Below are positions 7,530 through 8,263 of a DNA stretch of 8,263 nt, piece by piece. The DNA lies in assembly GCA_030639705.1 (NCBI GenBank), contig DAOWKX010000204.1, positions 1 through 8,263 of the forward strand, given 5' to 3'. The notes under the pieces are model-generated. The model worked only from the letters and a program-made list of their open reading frames with translations, did not search any database and had not been told where the DNA came from. Each line of letters starts with the position of its first letter. Positions within the stretch are counted from its first letter, which is position 1. The translations under genes and the position numbers were made by a program. This DNA is from Candidatus Aminicenantota bacterium. Its GTDB lineage: Bacteria > Acidobacteriota > Aminicenantia > UBA2199.

Positions 7530-7793
7530 CCTAGATTCACCATCAAATTTTTCGCAGGCTGTAGTCGCTATCCCTTTTCACTTTACCCAAAAACGTTTCT
7601 CGTTTTTTGGAGCTATTTTGCACGTTTGTATCACAAACCATGCAAAATTCAAAATGATGCACTGCATCTTCCCTATATTGCCCATTTTCGATATTGGCGA
7701 GAAATGGGATTCGCAAGCCGTTCAAAGGGAAGCCGACACGCCTGCTTGATCTTGATTTTGAGGAAATATCCAAATTTAGGTGGTGAATTAAGG
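7530..7793. repeat. Long imperfect inverted-repeat element with nested hairpins (MITE-like or structured RNA)
   Basis: This fills most of the 351-bp gap between the GGT-like gene and the tRNA; I see no real gene in it. The ends are inverted: attcaccatcaaattt (7535-7550) against aaatttaggtggtgaat (7772-7788), with CCT/AGG just outside. The pairing resumes inward: gcaggc (7554-7559) with gcctgc (7740-7745), tcg (7565-7567) with cga (7734-7736), and tcccttt (7571-7577) with aaaggga (7724-7730). Between the arms lie hairpins at 7587-7610 (CCAAAAACG arm), 7615-7648 and 7681-7708 (CCCATTT/AAATGGG), plus a palindrome gatgcactgcatc at 7656-7668. No transposase and no clear target-site duplication are visible. 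It could be a non-autonomous mobile repeat or a folded RNA. Confidence 0.6.
7615..7648. repeat. Strong hairpin inside the inverted-repeat element
   Basis: attttgca (7615-7622) pairs with tgcaaaat (7641-7648), and gtttgt (7624-7629) with acaaac (7633-7638), leaving a 3-nt loop ATC and a small 1x2 internal loop. Fourteen base pairs in 34 nt is well above what is expected by chance. It sits at the centre of the larger folded element. Confidence 0.6.
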
Positions 7794-7806
7794 CTGTGGG
7801 AGAGTG

Positions 7807-7835
7807 TTGACAAGCCCGGGGAAATGGGTTATACT
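7807..7835 (+). promoter_or_regulatory. Sigma70-type promoter of the initiator tRNA
   Basis: A perfect -35 TTGACA (7807-7812) and a near-consensus -10 TATACT (7830-7835) are separated by exactly 17 bp, ending 13 bp before the tRNA. Transcription would start near 7842, giving a short 5' leader. This suits a highly expressed stable RNA gene and implies a housekeeping sigma factor of the usual type. Confidence 0.85.
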
Positions 7836-7848
7836 TTTTTTCTGGTGC

Positions 7849-7925
7849 CGCGGGGTGGAGCAGTCTGGTAGCTCATTGGGCTCATAACCCAAAGGTCGTA
7901 GGTTCAAATCCTACCCCCGCTACCA
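7849..7925 (+). tRNA. Initiator tRNA-fMet (anticodon CAU)
   Basis: The 77-nt cloverleaf is complete. The acceptor arm GCGGGG pairs with CCCCGC, with an unpaired C1 against T72. The D stem is GAGC/GCTC, the anticodon stem GGG/CCC around CTCATAA (CAU at 7883-7885), and the T arm GTAGG-TTCAAAT-CCTAC. The 3' CCA is encoded (7923-7925). The 1-72 mismatch, the three consecutive G-C pairs in the anticodon stem and the A11-U24 pair mark it as the initiator and not elongator Met. It has its own strong promoter just upstream. Confidence 0.97.
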
Positions 7926-7963
7926 ACCTCCCTCTCTCCCATTTTATAGCAAATAGCAAATGT
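7915..7963 (+). repeat. Direct repeat copy 1, containing the tRNA-fMet 3' end
   Basis: This copy contains ccccgctacca, the last 11 nt of the tRNA (7915-7925), and then a 35-nt block from 7929 to 7963 (tccctctctc, then attttatagcaaata, then caaatgt). Both reappear at 8034-8092. The 35-nt block is identical at 32 of 35 positions. Confidence 0.85.
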
Positions 7964-7971
7964 CACATGTA

Positions 7972-8009
7972 AAATGTCAAATTTATAAAAATATCTACAT
8001 TTGACTTTT
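7972..8009 (+). terminator. AT-rich hairpin downstream of tRNA-fMet
   Basis: GTCAAAT (7976-7982) pairs with ATTTGAC (7999-8005), flanked by AAA/TTT pairing and followed by four T residues. It lies about 50 nt after the tRNA and could end its transcript, but the stem is AT-rich and the loop is long (16 nt). A related hairpin occurs in the second repeat copy at 8098-8127. Confidence 0.35.
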
Positions 8010-8033
8010 GCCATTTAACATCTCACATGATCT

Positions 8034-8092
8034 CCCCGCTACCACTTTTTTTAGCAATCCCTCTCTCGAATTTTATAGCAAATATCAAATGT
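8034..8092 (+). repeat. Direct repeat copy 2 of the tRNA 3' end and its flank
   Basis: ccccgctacca (8034-8044) repeats the tRNA 3' terminus exactly, 119 bp downstream of copy 1. After a different linker (ctttttttagcaa in place of acc), the 35-nt block recurs at 8058-8092. No D, anticodon or T arm precedes this copy, so it is not a second tRNA gene. Similarity then continues to TACATTTAAC at 8118-8127 (TACATTTGAC at 7996-8005 in copy 1). It looks like an old tandem duplication, an att-type remnant, or the stub of a deleted tRNA. Confidence 0.75.
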
Positions 8093-8097
8093 TTCAG

Positions 8098-8127
8098 GTT
8101 AAATGTATTATACTTTGTACATTTAAC
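8098..8127. repeat. Perfect 10-bp inverted repeat
   Basis: gttaaatgta (8098-8107) and tacatttaac (8118-8127) are perfect reverse complements around a 10-nt loop. It sits at the end of the second repeat copy, in the same relative place as the hairpin at 7976-8005. On the minus strand it lies beyond the stop of the right-edge gene. Confidence 0.6.
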
Positions 8128-8131
8128 GGCG

Positions 8132-8176
8132 CAGCTAACCTGCACCAAAGGTGTCCGGTTCAGCGGTTTGTTAGAA
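8132..8176 (-). other. Short attC-like stem-loop after a minus-strand stop codon
   Basis: On the minus strand the stop codon is followed by TCTAACAA, then a hairpin (AACC and CACC arms, 8157-8160/8137-8140 and 8150-8153/8143-8146), then GGTTAGC. CTAAC and GTTAG (8135-8139 and 8170-8174 on the plus strand) are reverse complements at the ends, as in integron attC core sites. The arms between them are unequal and the whole is about 45 nt, shorter than usual attC sites, and the outer consensus bases do not all fit. A degenerate attC or an unrelated stem-loop are both possible. Confidence 0.25.
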
Positions 8177-8178
8177 TT

Positions 8179-8263
8179 TTATTGTTTTTCTGCTATTACC
8201 AGCATTTCAAAATCTTCAGTTGTCAATTTATCATTCCTTGAAAAAGCACCTTGTTTTGCTCCG
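8179..8263 (-). CDS. Probable C-terminal tail of an unidentified protein (runs off right edge)
   Basis: The minus-strand frame from the window edge is open for 27 codons to a TAA at 8179-8181. The tail reads GAKQGAFSRNDKLTTEDFEM and then LVIAEKQ. It looks protein-like (charged, amphipathic), but it is too short to assign to a family, and a 27-codon open stretch can arise by chance. No function is proposed. Confidence 0.35.
   Translation of the reverse strand, partial: GAKQGAFSRNDKLTTEDFEMLVIAEKQ

Noticed and set aside
7543..7773. Minus-strand open frame of 76 codons in the inverted-repeat element
   Set aside because: It covers almost exactly the folded element, so its openness is better explained by the repeat. 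A conserved product in many copies would change this view.
7515..7871. Plus-strand open frame of 118 codons
   Set aside because: It runs through the inverted-repeat element, the tRNA promoter and into the tRNA itself, has no good ribosome site and begins at a non-ATG codon.
8034..8044. Second tRNA gene ending in CCCCGCTACCA
   Set aside because: No T arm, anticodon arm or D arm precedes it; only the last 11 nt of a tRNA are present.
8008..8241. Plus-strand open frame of 77 codons after the tRNA
   Set aside because: It starts at TTG with no ribosome site and crosses the second repeat copy, a perfect hairpin and the opposite-strand gene tail.

Overview
The window comes from a bacterial chromosome of moderate-to-low GC. 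It has strong AGGAGG ribosome sites, a classical TTGACA-17-TATACT promoter, and an initiator tRNA with encoded CCA. The large periplasmic beta-propeller regulator resembles the hybrid two-component-like sensors of Bacteroidota and of Acidobacteriota/Aminicenantes/KSB1/Caldithrix-type lineages. The strong Shine-Dalgarno sites argue against typical Bacteroidota. I would guess an uncultured Acidobacteriota-, Aminicenantes- or KSB1-like organism, with low confidence.

Layout. 1-300 (+) is the C-terminal end of a class III PLP aminotransferase cut by the window edge. 371-1180 (-) is a short alpha/beta-hydrolase-like protein that stops before the usual C-terminal half and has Asp where the family has its serine nucleophile. 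1340-4081 (-) is a 913-residue one-component membrane regulator: signal peptide, 14 propeller blades, Y_Y_Y domain, one membrane helix and a cytoplasmic AraC-type DNA-binding domain, with no kinase or receiver. It is divergent, across 146 bp, from a plus-strand pair. The first of the pair, at 4228-5751, is a full-length GH77 (MalQ-like) protein whose catalytic nucleophile and acid/base positions are substituted. The second, at 5800-7497, is an exported gamma-glutamyltransferase-like Ntn hydrolase.

The right end (7498-8263) is poor in genes but rich in structure. A ~265-bp inverted-repeat element (about 7530-7793) holds several nested hairpins. It is followed by a strong promoter and an initiator tRNA-fMet. 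The tRNA 3' end and its downstream hairpin region are then repeated about 119 bp further on. Last come a short attC-like stem-loop and the probable C-terminal tail of a minus-strand gene that runs off the right edge.

How the parts may work together (inference): the divergent layout suggests that the propeller-AraC protein senses a periplasmic ligand, perhaps a glycan, and controls the MalQ-like/GGT-like pair. Because the MalQ-like protein lacks canonical catalytic residues, it may act as a glucan-binding or regulatory pseudoenzyme, or it may carry out an altered reaction. The clearest candidates for something new are this degenerate GH77 protein under its own regulator, and the structured repeat element beside the duplicated tRNA end.
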